Below are positions 55,040-64,000 of a DNA stretch of 64,000 bases, one piece after another. The stretch comes from Candidatus Synechococcus calcipolaris G9 (GTDB lineage: Bacteria > Cyanobacteriota > Cyanobacteriia > Thermosynechococcales > Thermosynechococcaceae): the NCBI RefSeq assembly GCF_029582805.1, contig NZ_JAKKUT010000002.1, positions 892,001 through 956,000 on the forward strand, in the 5' to 3' direction. Numbering within the stretch: the stretch's first letter is position 1; every line of letters starts with the position of its first letter. A program made the position numbers and the translations under genes. The notes under the pieces were generated by a model. It did no database searches. It saw only the letters and a program-made list of their open reading frames with translations, and was not told the origin of the DNA.

Positions 55040-55552
55040 ATGGCTAAAATTGGCTTATTTTACGGCTCTACTACAGGTAAAACGGCAGATGTTGCCGAGC
55101 AGATTAAAGCAGCCCTAGGGGGGGATTCGGTTCTTGATACCTACGATATTGCGGATGTGGAGGTTGCCCAGCTTACGGATTATGACTATTTAATTCTTGG
55201 CTGTCCGACCTGGAACATTGGTGACCTCCAAACTGACTGGGAAGGAATTTTTGATGACCTCGATACGATTGATTTTAGTGGTAAGAGTGTTTTTTACTTT
55301 GGTACAGGAGATCAGGTAGGCTATGCCGACAATTTTATGGATGCCATCGGCATTCTAGAGGAGAAAATCGCCAGCTTAGGGGGAGAAACCCTGGGCTACT
55401 GGCCCACCGATGGATATGACTTTAGCGACTCTCGGGCGATTCGCAATGGCAAGTTCTGCGGCCTTGTTCTTGATGAAGATAACCAATCTGACAAAACCTT
55501 AGAACGTATTCAGCAATGGACAACTCAAATCAAGCCTCTCTTGGGACTTTGA
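55040..55552 (+). CDS. isiB: Flavodoxin
   Basis: A 170-residue FMN-binding electron carrier that replaces ferredoxin under iron shortage. FMN phosphate loop GLFYGSTTGKTADVAEQI, the second loop TWNIGDLQTDWE and the third GTGDQVGYADNFMD are all present. The start is ATG 55,040 with GGAG 6 bases upstream; a frame from 55,007 would add a weak leader. Its end overlaps the Crp-type regulator gene by 37 bases. Confidence 0.95.
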   Translation: MAKIGLFYGSTTGKTADVAEQIKAALGGDSVLDTYDIADVEVAQLTDYDYLILGCPTWNIGDLQTDWEGIFDDLDTIDFSGKSVFYFGTGDQVGYADNFMDAIGILEEKIASLGGETLGYWPTDGYDFSDSRAIRNGKFCGLVLDEDNQSDKTLERIQQWTTQIKPLLGL

Positions 55553-56118
55553 ACTCAGCCCATTGTCCCTCAATCATTTACCGTTTTGAGCGTCATCATC
55601 GGTTGCCCACTCGGAAAAATTCACTGTGGCAAATCCATGAGGGCCTGGTGCGTACCGTAACTTGGGATGATGATGGCAGAGTTATCGTGTTGGGTTACTG
55701 GGGAGTTGGCAGTGTGGTGGGCTACGGCATTGATCAGATGGATCCCTACGACATTCAGCCCTTAACGGCGGTGAGTGTGACATCCATTAGTCTGAATTCA
55801 GCCCTAGCTAGCTCCTACTTGCTGGCCCATCAAAAGCAAACCAATGAACTATTGGGACTCCTCCATTGTCACCCTATGGATAATCGCCTATTGCGCTTTA
55901 TTATATGGCTAGCCCAGCGTTTTGGTGTATCGAAAAAGCATGGGATTGAAGTACGATTCCTCTTGACTCACCAAGAAATTGCGGAAACCTTGGGAACTAA
56001 TCGAGTGACCATTACTCGGTTGATCAAGCAACTCGAAAGCAATGGCAAACTACACTGGTCTCGCAAGCGCCGATTGATTCCCTATCAAACCTTTGATCGC
56101 TATGGTCAAACTCCCTAA
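55516..56118 (+). CDS. Crp/Fnr-family transcriptional regulator
   Basis: A 200-residue regulator. The N-terminal half (LWQIHEGLVRTVTWDDDGRVIVLGYWGVGSVVG is the cupin-like core, about 37-70) is a shortened cNMP-type effector domain without a clear cAMP pocket. The C-terminal helix-turn-helix is RFLLTHQEIAETLGTNRVTI followed by TRLIKQLESNGKL, typical of the family. Its ATG lies inside isiB, so the two are co-expressed; a role in iron or redox control is inference. Confidence 0.85.
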   Translation: MDNSNQASLGTLNSAHCPSIIYRFERHHRLPTRKNSLWQIHEGLVRTVTWDDDGRVIVLGYWGVGSVVGYGIDQMDPYDIQPLTAVSVTSISLNSALASSYLLAHQKQTNELLGLLHCHPMDNRLLRFIIWLAQRFGVSKKHGIEVRFLLTHQEIAETLGTNRVTITRLIKQLESNGKLHWSRKRRLIPYQTFDRYGQTP

Positions 56119-56151
56119 GTATACATTAGGGCTAAATTTAGGGATGGCTGA

Positions 56152-57750
56152 TTACTTCGGTAGTTTGGTAAACCAACTTTTCTTTGCCATGTCCAGTTGA
56201 CCTTGAAGGACACCCGTGGCACCGGTTAAATCTGCCCCACTTAAATCTGCCCCCTGCAAATTGGTTCGGGAGAGAGATGCTTCCCGGAGAATGGCTCCCT
56301 TTAGGTTGGCATTACTCATATCTGCATTTACAAAATAGGCAGCGGTAAGATTTGCTCCTGCTAAGTTTGCTTGCCGTAGATTGGAGCGACCAAAATTGCA
56401 ATTGGCAAGAATAGCATCTTTGAAATCCACATTTTCTAGTTTGGCATTGGCAAAATTACAGCCCGATAAATCATATTTACGCAAAACTAGGTTGGATAGA
56501 TCCGCATCTACAAAATCCTTTTGACCTTGGCGGTAGGCGTTGGCTAATTGGGCCGCTGTATATCGCTTAGCCTGGTTCCCCATATCTCCAGGGCGCAAAC
56601 GACCCGTATTAGAAGCTAGGGGTAAGCGTCCAGTCAAGGGGCGATCGCCGCCGAGGTTGCCATCACCCATGCGGGATTGACGATAGCGGGCGGCCTGGGC
56701 ATTGTTGCTCACCGAAGAGGCATAGCTACTTTTATTACTGCTTCTTCCCTGAGAATTTCCCTGGGAGCTGGGGGAAGGGGATTGGCGGCGAGGTGGTGCA
56801 GACAATGAACCACTCATGTCCTCATACTGATCATCTTCGGACGTCGAGGAGGGCTGGGCCTGCAAATCTCGAACGATGTCTAGGGCATTTTGATAGCGAT
56901 TTTTAACGGAATCCTCCAGCATTTTGTCTAAAATCTGGGCGAGGTGATCCGAAATTTGAACATGGTTCTTCCATTTCCATTCCCCGGTGCGATTATCCCG
57001 CTCAATTTCCTTGGGAGATTTACCCGTGAGTAAATAAATACAGGTTACCGCTAGGGCATAAATATCACTGGCATAGACGGGCCGCATTGCCATCTGTTCG
57101 GGGGGAGCGTAGACCGGGGTTCCCACCGCAAAGCTTGTGAAGGTACTCAATTCCGGGGCACCCTCAACCATGGCCTGGGTTACTTTATCTTTGACGGCCC
57201 CAAAGTCAATCAAAACGAGCTTATTGTCAATTTCCCGTCGAATGAGGTTAGCTGGCTTAATGTCTCGGTGGATCACCTCACATTTATGCAAATAATCAAG
57301 GATTGGCAACACTTCCAAAAGCACTTGGATTACGTATTGTTCATCTTTCGCCCCAAAGCGTTTTACTTCTTGCTGAAGGGTAAGACCGGCAACGTATTCT
57401 TGGACTAAGTAAAACTCACTTTCTGCTTCAAAGTAGGCTAAAAGTCGGGGAAGTTGGGGATGGTTGCCCACCTTGCCAAGGGTTGTGGCTTCCCGTAAAA
57501 ATAATTCCCGGGCCATGGCAAGAATATGGGGGGCAGAAACGGCAGGCCGGAGTTGCTTAATCACACAGGTGGGATTTCCGGGCAGCTTTACATCAATGGC
57601 TAGAAAAGTCGTCCCAAATCCACCCCGCCCTAAAACCCGTACCGCTTGGTATTGGTCTTGAAGTAGTAAAGATGACCCACAGGCTTCACAATTTCTTAAG
57701 CCATCGGGATTGTCAGGTTTGACACAATTTGGGTTTAGACAATAACTCAT
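56152..57750 (-). CDS. spkB: Serine/threonine protein kinase with zinc motif and pentapeptide repeats (SpkB-like)
   Basis: A 532-residue Hanks-type kinase. An N-terminal cysteine motif (CLNPNC, CEACG) precedes the kinase domain: GRGGFGTTFLA, VIKQL, IHRDIKPANLI, LIDFGAVKD and GTPVYAPPEQM. The C-terminal 110 residues are pentapeptide repeats (A-N/D-L-S-x type: NLRQANLAGANLTAAYFVNA and so on). This matches SpkB of Synechocystis. No transmembrane helix is seen. The start at 57,750 (MSYCLNPNC) fits better than 57,777. Confidence 0.9.
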   Translation of the reverse strand: MSYCLNPNCVKPDNPDGLRNCEACGSSLLLQDQYQAVRVLGRGGFGTTFLAIDVKLPGNPTCVIKQLRPAVSAPHILAMARELFLREATTLGKVGNHPQLPRLLAYFEAESEFYLVQEYVAGLTLQQEVKRFGAKDEQYVIQVLLEVLPILDYLHKCEVIHRDIKPANLIRREIDNKLVLIDFGAVKDKVTQAMVEGAPELSTFTSFAVGTPVYAPPEQMAMRPVYASDIYALAVTCIYLLTGKSPKEIERDNRTGEWKWKNHVQISDHLAQILDKMLEDSVKNRYQNALDIVRDLQAQPSSTSEDDQYEDMSGSLSAPPRRQSPSPSSQGNSQGRSSNKSSYASSVSNNAQAARYRQSRMGDGNLGGDRPLTGRLPLASNTGRLRPGDMGNQAKRYTAAQLANAYRQGQKDFVDADLSNLVLRKYDLSGCNFANAKLENVDFKDAILANCNFGRSNLRQANLAGANLTAAYFVNADMSNANLKGAILREASLSRTNLQGADLSGADLTGATGVLQGQLDMAKKSWFTKLPK

Positions 57751-58062
57751 GGGATGGTGCAGCGTGAGGGTAGGCAATCAATCTAAGACCATGATACCTG
57801 CAATGCAAAAAATCCTCCCTAAGGAATGGATGAGAAAAGTTGGCAGACTCCGTATATTTACGATACCGTTTCTGGTAAGAATTTACCTATCCGTAAAATT
57901 ACGGAAGTTCTAGGGCGGTGGGTTGACAAGAAGCGGAGTGGATAGACTTTTTAAGTCTGGGTTAACCCTATGTTTGGATCAACCCTAATGTCTATAGGGA
58001 TTGTTAATATGGTAATAGATTAGGATCAGAGAACGGTTGCATTTTCTCCTAGGGCAGGGCTA
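57751..58062. other. Divergent spacer with small palindromes
   Basis: It separates spkB and yqeK. It holds CCGTAA-AA-TTACGG (57,891-57,904), AGACTTTTTAAGTCT (about 57,945-57,959) and paired GTTAACCC-like motifs, which might be operators or a leader hairpin. No gene is seen. Confidence 0.4.
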
Positions 58063-58677
58063 ATGGTTTCCTTTGTAAGGATGTCTGCATATTCCTCTGG
58101 GATCGATCGTCCAGAAATTTTAGGCTGGCTGGAAAAACATGTTCCAGCTCCCCGTATCCACCATATCCTACGGGTTGAAACCATGGCTGCTGAACTGGCA
58201 GCCCGCCATGATCTAGATCCAGCGGAAGCTGCCCTAGCTGGGTTATTGCACGATTTGGCTAAATATTTTCCCCATGAAAAATTGATTAATATGGCGGAGG
58301 CGGCGAAGTTAGATTTGGGACCGGTGGACTATAGCAATCCCCATTTACTCCATGCGGATGTCAGTGCCCTTGTGGCTCAACAGGAATTTGGCATTGAGGA
58401 TGAACGTCTTTTAGGGGCGATCGCCAACCATACTCTGGGGCGACCCAATATGGATGCCCTTAGTTGCGTTGTCTTTTTAGCTGATAGCTTGGAACCGGGT
58501 CGGGGCGATACTCCCGAATTAAATTCCCTACGTCAGATTGCCCAAACCAATCTCCATCGGGCCGTATGGCGGGTGTGCGATCGCACCCTCTACTTTCTAG
58601 TGAATCAATCTCGGTCTATCCACCCACGCATGGTCTTAACCCGAAACTGGGCCATGGAGCAGGAACATCAATCCTAG
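58063..58677 (+). CDS. yqeK: HD-domain phosphohydrolase, YqeK-like Ap4A hydrolase
   Basis: A 204-residue HD-domain protein. The metal ligands read [16 protein letters not shown] (H-D) and [21 protein letters not shown] is typical of YqeK, a symmetric Ap4A hydrolase linked to nucleotide signalling. ATG at 58,063; a second ATG at 58,081 is possible. It overlaps the convergent chelatase gene by 4 bases. No rsfS or nadD neighbour here, unlike in many Firmicutes. Confidence 0.85.
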   Translation: MVSFVRMSAYSSGIDRPEILGWLEKHVPAPRIHHILRVETMAAELAARHDLDPAEAALAGLLHDLAKYFPHEKLINMAEAAKLDLGPVDYSNPHLLHADVSALVAQQEFGIEDERLLGAIANHTLGRPNMDALSCVVFLADSLEPGRGDTPELNSLRQIAQTNLHRAVWRVCDRTLYFLVNQSRSIHPRMVLTRNWAMEQEHQS

Positions 58678-59714
58678 GGCACTTGCCAAATGCGCTGGTG
58701 ATAGGCATCTAAATCATCTAGATTAGGGCCGCCATGGTGGTGATGGCCATGGCTAGAGTGGGGGTGATCATGGCTGTGATTATGGTCGTGGTGGCTATGA
58801 TCATGGCTGTGGGGAGTCCCCTGACTGAGGGCAGAAAGGCGAAATTTACAGGCTTCACAGTTCATCTTCACCTCTCCCCGCTGGGTTTCCAATTCCCGCT
58901 GCCGAGTGAGATAAAACAATTGGGGATGTAAACCAATTTCCGGCAACTCTACACATTCAATGTCTGGATATTGGCTCTGCTGTTCAGCGGTAATCCGTTG
59001 GATCTTTTTGACGAGGGCACCGGTAAACATAAAGTGGGGCAGCACAATAATTCGACGGGGATGGTAAAGACGGGCGCGGGCAAAGCCTTCCTCAAGACGG
59101 GGATGGGTAATGCCAATAAAACAGGTTTCTACGGTACGATAGCGGCTGCCTTCCCAGAGCATTCGCGCTAATTTGAAAACATCGCCATTGGCATCGGGAT
59201 CACTGGAGCCACGACCCACCACCAGCAACACTGTGTCTTCCCGGGAGATTCCTTGGGGATTGTGGTCAGGATGATCTAAGGCATCAAGGCGATCGCGCCA
59301 GAGGGCTAAAATTTCTGGGCTAATGCCGTAATGCCGTCCGTAGTGAAATTGAATCTGGGGAAACTGTTGTCGGGCGCGATCTAGCTCATTGGTGACATCA
59401 AACTTATTGTGGCGGGCTGCAAATAATAAAATGGGAAGGGCGGAAAAGTCGGTGTATCCCTGGGCAACACAATCCTGGATTACTTGGAAAATAGAGGGTT
59501 CCGTCAATTCTAAAAAGCAGGGAAAGACTGGGCGGCTGGCATCTAACTCCTGGTATTTCTGAACAAACTCAAGAAAACAATTTCGACCATGGTCGTCTCG
59601 GGTGCCATGGCCAATCATGAGTAAGGGACGGGGAAAGACTAGGGGAGGTAGCTGAATGTTTGCTGTTAACGATGGTAGGGCCACCGTCGCCGACTCATCG
59701 ACAGATAAGACCAC
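58674..59714 (-). CDS. CbiX/SirB-like sirohydrochlorin chelatase with histidine-rich tail
   Basis: A 346-residue class II chelatase inserting cobalt, nickel or iron into a tetrapyrrole. It has a tandem chelatase fold with [15 protein letters not shown] and [14 protein letters not shown], and a His in [10 protein letters not shown]. Near the C-terminus a cluster [11 protein letters not shown] is followed by a histidine-rich stretch with repeated HDH/HSH (about 310-335), which could store metal. A cobalamin riboswitch precedes it, pointing to cobalt and B12 metabolism. Its stop overlaps yqeK. Confidence 0.88.
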   Translation of the reverse strand: MVLSVDESATVALPSLTANIQLPPLVFPRPLLMIGHGTRDDHGRNCFLEFVQKYQELDASRPVFPCFLELTEPSIFQVIQDCVAQGYTDFSALPILLFAARHNKFDVTNELDRARQQFPQIQFHYGRHYGISPEILALWRDRLDALDHPDHNPQGISREDTVLLVVGRGSSDPDANGDVFKLARMLWEGSRYRTVETCFIGITHPRLEEGFARARLYHPRRIIVLPHFMFTGALVKKIQRITAEQQSQYPDIECVELPEIGLHPQLFYLTRQRELETQRGEVKMNCEACKFRLSALSQGTPHSHDHSHHDHNHSHDHPHSSHGHHHHGGPNLDDLDAYHQRIWQVP

Positions 59715-59754
59715 TGAATAACTCCATTCCTGTGCAACGCAGGATCATAGAGTG

Positions 59755-59905
59755 AAGATGCAGCAGGTTGGTGTTCTGACTGAGGAGCTAACTCTGTTTA
59801 GCGTTAACTCTATTCACAGTTGCGGCACAGTACCAGACTTTCACTGGTTTTCCCAACGGGCTACCATTCACTAATAACGCCCTAATCATAACGAATTGGG
59901 GATCT
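59755..59905 (-). promoter_or_regulatory. Cobalamin riboswitch
   Basis: On the minus strand the conserved core reads GGGAAAACCAGTGAAAGTCT, then GGTACTGTGCCGCAACTGTG, and the 3' side holds AGTCAGAACACCAACCTGC. These are the hallmarks of the B12-sensing element. It sits 40 bases upstream of the chelatase start, so adenosylcobalamin (or related forms) probably shuts off that gene. The 5' edge is approximate. An open frame read across it is not a gene. Confidence 0.9.
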
Positions 59906-59935
59906 GTCTGTCTACAGCCCTGTGGGCCCTTGAGG

Positions 59936-60598
59936 TTAGGCGTGATGGGTTCCTTGGGGTGTAGCTGCCACCACAATGACTCCACAGACAGAGATATTGT
60001 GGGACTGAAGGGTTTGGGCCGCAGTTTGAACCGTGGTTCCTGTGGTGTAGATGTCATCACAGAGGAGAACGTGGTGATGCCTCTTTAGACCTGAACCAAG
60101 GCGAAAGGCATTCATGGCATTCCGTTGGCGATCGGCGAGGGACAGCTGAAACATGGCTAGGGTATTTTTCTGGCGAATGAGGCCTTGGGGTGCTAGGGGT
60201 AAACCGGTGATGCGACAAAACCCACGGGCAATGAGTTCTGCCTGGTTAAAGCCCCGCTGCTTCAGTTTTTCTGGGTGGAGAGGAATTGGTACCACGGTGA
60301 TTGCTCCCGTTGGCCGGGTGGGGTTAGCCAACCAGGATTCGGCTAACCATTGTCCGAATAACACCCCTAGTTCAGGATGCTGATCATACTTGAGATGGGC
60401 GATCGCCCGTTTCAGGGGGCCACCATAACTGCCCCAGGCAAAAAGGGGAAATAAACCCCGGCCATTCAAGAGGGATGATTTGAGTTGACAGGTCTGTAAT
60501 TGTCGCTGGCAATGGCCACAGATCAACGCTGGACTACGACGACCACAGCAGGGACAGGGATTGACAAATAGTAGCGTCCGCAGCGATCGCCAAAACAC
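59936..60598 (-). CDS. comF: ComF-like phosphoribosyltransferase
   Basis: A 220-residue protein of the ComF type. An N-terminal zinc ribbon (CPCCGRRSPALICGHC) is followed by a phosphoribosyltransferase-like domain with VVPIPLHPEKLKQRGFNQAEL and the PRPP loop LLCDDIYTTGTTVQTA. ComF takes part in DNA uptake for natural transformation in other bacteria. GTG start. It lies upstream of the riboswitch on the same strand. Confidence 0.9.
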   Translation of the reverse strand: MFWRSLRTLLFVNPCPCCGRRSPALICGHCQRQLQTCQLKSSLLNGRGLFPLFAWGSYGGPLKRAIAHLKYDQHPELGVLFGQWLAESWLANPTRPTGAITVVPIPLHPEKLKQRGFNQAELIARGFCRITGLPLAPQGLIRQKNTLAMFQLSLADRQRNAMNAFRLGSGLKRHHHVLLCDDIYTTGTTVQTAAQTLQSHNISVCGVIVVAATPQGTHHA

Positions 60599-60689
60599 CC
60601 CAAGCTCCTAGACTCAAACTCTTATACCCAAGTTTCTAGACCTAAGCTTCTAAATCATGCATCTAGCAAGGTATTGTATCTTGTCAATT

Positions 60690-61001
60690 CTAAATCGATT
60701 CTGCACTCACATCTACGGTGGGGCCATCCCCAGGAACCTCCTGTTTGGCCTTTTTATTTTTGAGGTGCTCCACTGCCATTTGGGTGATTTCACTGGCTAA
60801 TATGATCAAAACGGCGGCATCATCCAATTGACCCACAATGGGAATTAAATCCGGGGCAATGTCAATCGGACTCAAGAGATAGATTAAACTTCCGCCAATA
60901 ATAAACCAGCGATACTTGGGATGACGCAGGGTGTTGCGATACCAGTTATAGAAAGCGGTCATGGTTGGATTGTCCTCAACAGTCTTCCTAAATTCTGACA
61001 T
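60690..61001 (-). CDS. YkvA/DUF1232-like small membrane protein
   Basis: A 103-residue protein with NTLRHPKYRWFIIGGSLIYL and LSPIDIAPDLIPIVGQLDDA, the DUF1232 signature, and one or two hydrophobic helices. Function unknown; membrane-associated. Its GTG/ATG start lies 15 bases from the divergent gene start. Confidence 0.85.
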   Translation of the reverse strand: MSEFRKTVEDNPTMTAFYNWYRNTLRHPKYRWFIIGGSLIYLLSPIDIAPDLIPIVGQLDDAAVLIILASEITQMAVEHLKNKKAKQEVPGDGPTVDVSAESI

Positions 61002-61058
61002 ACTGCATAGGAGCTGGTGGTACGGAAAGCCGCCCCAGAATTAGCCAACGCTCTACCC

Positions 61059-61778
61059 ATGGATCAAGAAATACAAAAAATGATGAAATTATTAATGATT
61101 AGTTTACGCATTGCCCCAGCCCAAGAAGCGGCCTTTACGGAGTTTTACCACCATTCCTATATTCCCAAGCTCCTGGAGGTGGTGCCGGAAATTCACAGGG
61201 CCCATCGCTACGAAGAATATGGTGTGGCCGGTAGCCTGAAATGGTTTACGAAACGATTTTTAACAATCTATGAACTGGCAGCAAATATCAGCTTAGATGA
61301 TCTCAATCGGGCCCTCGATCGCCCAGGCCGGGAAGCGGAAAAATCGGAATGGCAACGCTGGCGAGGGGAGGGGCTAAGGGATGTGAGCCACACCACCTAT
61401 GAACAAATCTATGGCCACGATCGCCGCCCCCTGGATGGCTGGTTTGGCCGTCGTCCCTTTTTCATGGTAACGGTTGAGGTCAAACCGGAGGCAGATCAGG
61501 AGTTTCGCACCTGGTATGAGCAGGTTTATTTACCCAAAATCATGGCGGATGTACCCAGTTGGGCCGCCTGTCATCGCTATGTTAGCTGCGATCGCCAACC
61601 GATCCACTATCACACCGTCTATGAGACCCAAAGTTTAGCAGATTTGGAGGAGTCCTTTGCCCTGATGCGGGCCCCCTACCGCTATAGTTCCAATGCGGAT
61701 TGGGATCACTGGGTCGGCCCAGCCATTACGGAGCAAGATGCCTCCAGCTACCGACCCATTTACTGCCGCCCAAACTAG
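61059..61778 (+). CDS. Hypothetical tandem alpha/beta-barrel protein
   Basis: A soluble protein of about 239 residues with two similar halves, each beginning with a strand and an F-Y/W-H-x motif: LLMISLRIAPAQEAAFTEFY near the start and FFMVTVEVKPEADQEFRTWY near residue 140. This looks like two EthD/ABM-like dimeric alpha-beta barrels in tandem. The function is unknown. The frame is open back to 61,017; the ATG at 61,059 is used, 61,080 is possible. Confidence 0.65.
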   Translation: MDQEIQKMMKLLMISLRIAPAQEAAFTEFYHHSYIPKLLEVVPEIHRAHRYEEYGVAGSLKWFTKRFLTIYELAANISLDDLNRALDRPGREAEKSEWQRWRGEGLRDVSHTTYEQIYGHDRRPLDGWFGRRPFFMVTVEVKPEADQEFRTWYEQVYLPKIMADVPSWAACHRYVSCDRQPIHYHTVYETQSLADLEESFALMRAPYRYSSNADWDHWVGPAITEQDASSYRPIYCRPN

Positions 61779-61791
61779 ACTAGGCCCCAAA

Positions 61792-62520
61792 CTAGGCCTG
61801 ATAATTCACAATCCGCGCAAAACTATCGGACTTGAGGCTGGCTCCTCCCACCAAGACCCCATCAATTTCCGGCTGGGCCATAATGGCATCAATATTGCTG
61901 GGGTTAACGGACCCGCCATACTGAATGGGGACATCGGTATTGGTCAACTGGGAACGAATTAAACCCACCACCCGGTTGGCCTCATCATCGGCACAGGTAT
62001 CCCCAGTTCCGATCGCCCAGATGGGTTCGTAGGCAATCACAAGATTGGTCTGATCAACCTGTTCTAATCCTTTCTTTAACTGGCTTAAAATATGAGTCTC
62101 CGTTTCACCAGCATCCCGTTGTGCTTTGGTTTCGCCCACACATAAAATCGGTGTAAGACCATGGGCTTGGGCCGCTTTTGAGCGTAAATTGACGGTTTCA
62201 TCGGTTTCGCCAAAGTATTGTCGCCGCTCACTATGGCCCACCACCACGTAACGGACACCCAACTCCCGTAGCATCGGCGGGGAAATTTCTCCGGTAAAGG
62301 CACCATTATCCTGCCAATGGACATTTTGGGCACCCAGGCGGATTCTGCTTCCGTGTAAATTTTTAGATAGGGTGGAAAGGGCTGTAAAGGGGACACAGAG
62401 GACGATTTCCCGCTCCCCTGGGGCTGTGTCGATCTCATGAACAAAACTAGAGAGAAAATCTAACGCTTCCACCTGGGTTTTGTGCATTTTCCAGTTGCCA
62501 GCGATAATAATACTGCGCAC
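61792..62520 (-). CDS. tpiA: Triosephosphate isomerase
   Basis: The glycolysis/Calvin cycle enzyme interconverting dihydroxyacetone phosphate and glyceraldehyde 3-phosphate. Motifs: [13 protein letters not shown], the catalytic His in [13 protein letters not shown], Glu in [13 protein letters not shown], and phosphate loop [11 protein letters not shown]. The GTG at 62,520 gives the family-typical [11 protein letters not shown]; an ATG at 62,532 adds four residues but sits directly against its GGAGG. Length about 242. Confidence 0.96.
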   Translation of the reverse strand: MRSIIIAGNWKMHKTQVEALDFLSSFVHEIDTAPGEREIVLCVPFTALSTLSKNLHGSRIRLGAQNVHWQDNGAFTGEISPPMLRELGVRYVVVGHSERRQYFGETDETVNLRSKAAQAHGLTPILCVGETKAQRDAGETETHILSQLKKGLEQVDQTNLVIAYEPIWAIGTGDTCADDEANRVVGLIRSQLTNTDVPIQYGGSVNPSNIDAIMAQPEIDGVLVGGASLKSDSFARIVNYQA

Positions 62521-62592
62521 CGATCCTTTCATACCTCCCACGTATTCAGTTCATCTACACTACCATGAAGGCCGGCCAATCTTGTTTGATTT

Positions 62593-63096
62593 ATGTCTAT
62601 TCATATTAAAATTCTTCCTTTCTTTCTGGCGATCGCCATTGGCATCGTTGGAGCCGTTATTCTCTCCCAATTACAGATTAGTTTTTGGTGGGAACCTAAT
62701 ATAGTGGATGCACCCACGCCCCTGATTGAAGCTGAACCCACCACCACCCCCACCGCCCTGCCACCGCCTATCCCACCCCAAGAACCCCAACGGGATGGCC
62801 TCAGGGTGAGTAATCAAACCAGTTACCCCCTACGGATTGTTCTCCTTAACTACAGCGATCGCTCTAGCCAAGAGGAACACACGACCCATTGGGATTTTGC
62901 ACCGATGGAAGGAAATATCCAAGGGTTGTTACTTTCCCTACCGGAAGGCAACCTCCGCCTTAAGTCTGGGGATATTTTAATGGCCTTTAGCCTGGATGGA
63001 TCAAAGCGATACTGGGGGCCCTACATCATTGGTGAGTCTCAACAACTTCAGCAGGATAGCCAAACCCAGGAATGGCAATTGACTCTCCGCCCCTAA
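62593..63096 (+). CDS. Membrane-anchored hypothetical protein
   Basis: A 167-residue protein. One N-terminal transmembrane helix (LPFFLAIAIGIVGAVILSQL, about 8-27) is followed by a Pro/Thr linker (PTTTPTALPPPIPPQEP) and a beta-rich domain (GLRVSNQTSYPLRIVLLNYS). It should face the periplasm. The family is not recognised. ATG start. Confidence 0.65.
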   Translation: MSIHIKILPFFLAIAIGIVGAVILSQLQISFWWEPNIVDAPTPLIEAEPTTTPTALPPPIPPQEPQRDGLRVSNQTSYPLRIVLLNYSDRSSQEEHTTHWDFAPMEGNIQGLLLSLPEGNLRLKSGDILMAFSLDGSKRYWGPYIIGESQQLQQDSQTQEWQLTLRP

Positions 63097-63108
63097 AAAA
63101 TCACCCCT

Positions 63109-63151
63109 AAAAAAATCCACCCTAGGGCTGAAATAGTGTCCTCAGGGTGGA
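63109..63151 (-). terminator. Rho-independent terminator of the glycogen phosphorylase gene
   Basis: On the minus strand TCCACCCT and AGGGTGGA (63,144-63,151 with 63,116-63,123) form an 8-base stem with a 20-base loop, followed by TTTTTTT (63,109-63,115). It is placed 80 bases after the glgP stop. Confidence 0.8.
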
Positions 63152-63233
63152 GATGAATCGCTGGTTGTCAATAAGTTGTCAACAGGTTGTCAGCACTTTG
63201 AACGTTTAGGATGCATTGATCTTTAACGGATCT

Positions 63234-64000
63234 TTAGCGTTTATTTACTAGGGGTTGGCTCCCTGCCAAGGAGGGGCGACAGGCTTCCAGGGAAACGGGA
63301 ACAGGCTCCACCCCCCAGATGTCCTGGCAGTACTGGGAAATGGTGCGATCGGAGGAGAATTTACCCATGCGAGCAACATTTAAGATCGCCATTTTTGTCC
63401 AGCGATCCTTATCTCGGAAGGCTTCTGCCGCCTGCTTTTGGCAGTCCACATAGGATTGATAATCCGCAAACAGCATATAGGGATCGCCATAGAGGAGGGA
63501 ATCCACAATGGGAGCAAATAGACCCGGATCCCGGGGACAGAAATAATCAGAAATGAGGCTGTCAATCACTTTTTTCAGCATTAAGTTACTGTTGTAGTAA
63601 TCCATGGGATTGTAACCCTCTGCCTTGAGACTCATCACCTCTTGGGCTGTTAAACCAAAGAGGAAAAAGTTCTCTGGGCCCGCCTCTTCCCGGATCTCCA
63701 CATTTGCCCCATCCAACGTACCTATGGTGATGGCACCATTGAGGGCAAACTTCATATTTCCGGTTCCCGATGCTTCCTTACCGGCGGTGGAAATTTGCTC
63801 GGAAAGATCGGCGGCAGGATAAGAAATTTCCCCTAGGGATACGGAATAGTTATTCAGGAAGACAACTTTTAAGCGACCATTGACATCACTATCGTGGTTA
63901 ACCATATCCCCCACGGCATTGATCAGCTTAATCACCATTTTGGCCATGAAGTAGCCCGGAGCCGCCTTACCACCAAAGATAAAGGTGCGGGGTTGAATGT
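63234..64000 (-). CDS. glgP: Glycogen phosphorylase, C-terminal part
   Basis: The frame is open to the window edge, so only the C-terminal 255 residues of a protein of about 840 are visible. The pyridoxal phosphate region is clear: [22 protein letters not shown] with the lysine that binds PLP, and [20 protein letters not shown] follows. It releases glucose 1-phosphate from glycogen. A terminator follows at 63,109-63,151. Confidence 0.95.
   Translation of the reverse strand, partial: IQPRTFIFGGKAAPGYFMAKMVIKLINAVGDMVNHDSDVNGRLKVVFLNNYSVSLGEISYPAADLSEQISTAGKEASGTGNMKFALNGAITIGTLDGANVEIREEAGPENFFLFGLTAQEVMSLKAEGYNPMDYYNSNLMLKKVIDSLISDYFCPRDPGLFAPIVDSLLYGDPYMLFADYQSYVDCQKQAAEAFRDKDRWTKMAILNVARMGKFSSDRTISQYCQDIWGVEPVPVSLEACRPSLAGSQPLVNKR

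Noticed and set aside
59788-60060. A 90-codon minus-strand frame
   Set aside because: It lies across the cobalamin riboswitch and the end of comF in another frame.

Overview
The window is chromosomal DNA from a cyanobacterium, most likely unicellular and Synechococcus-like. The highly iterated palindrome GCGATCGC (HIP1) is scattered through most of it. Many genes are cyanobacterial hallmarks: a cyAbrB regulator, ndhO (NDH-1 subunit O), menD (phylloquinone), a PAM68-like photosystem II assembly factor, flavodoxin isiB, an SpkB-like kinase with pentapeptide repeats, and small families such as DUF2949 and DUF3288. The species cannot be fixed from the sequence alone.

Layout. 0-4.6 kb: a compact minus-strand operon reading PP2C phosphatase, ADP-ribosylglycohydrolase, atypical kinase-like protein with a zinc ribbon, and nicotinamidase-like hydrolase. 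It has a textbook promoter that also fixes the start of its first gene. 4.7-16.2 kb: a CBS/chemoreceptor-like soluble protein, small hypothetical genes, a 2-oxoglutarate/iron dioxygenase overlapping rlmN, a 1142-residue multi-PAS/GAF diguanylate cyclase, trpS, a DUF2949 gene and recQ. 16.2-21.8 kb: an NAD biosynthesis run (pncB, nadD, nrtR, an esterase-like gene, nadE) behind a consensus promoter with a duplicated TTGACATTTATGG. 21.8-35.8 kb: pepP, a response-regulator diguanylate cyclase, menD, an M23 peptidase, tRNA-Leu, cyAbrB, 5-oxoprolinase, an aldo/keto reductase, ndhO-mdh, SRP RNA and hisIE.

35.8-39.5 kb is accessory and partly decayed: an AbiJ-type (abortive infection) gene, two adjacent broken genes (a short protein and a retropepsin-like protease), intact proB, and a RelE-like toxin fragment. 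39,565-48,665 is a small integrated element. A tyrosine integrase lies beside an intact tRNA-Pro, and the last 50 bases of that tRNA are repeated at the far end. The cargo is a TOPRIM/DUF927 primase-helicase, a terminase-small-subunit-like gene broken by an in-frame TAG, a SWIM zinc-finger gene, a three-gene regulator cluster and several unknown small genes. It has no capsid, portal or tail genes and looks like a phage satellite or mobilisable island.

48.7-64 kb returns to core genome: a CsoR/InrS-type metal sensor, tRNA-Asn, bolA-grxD, a D-lactate dehydrogenase-like gene, tRNA-Val, rpsO with a PAM68-like gene, and a DUF928 protein. A decayed patch follows, carrying the second copy of a hairpin-rich repeat. 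Then come isiB overlapping a Crp/Fnr regulator, spkB, yqeK, a CbiX-like chelatase with a histidine-rich tail under a cobalamin riboswitch, comF, tpiA and the C-terminal part of glycogen phosphorylase, which runs off the window.

How the genes fit together. NAD chemistry recurs: nicotinate salvage and NAD synthesis with its Nudix-type regulator at 16-22 kb, and an operon at 0-4.6 kb combining a nicotinamidase-like hydrolase with an ADP-ribosylglycohydrolase and a phosphatase/kinase pair. The most unusual parts are that signalling operon, the tRNA-Pro element with its DNA and RNA structures, and the accessory patches around it.
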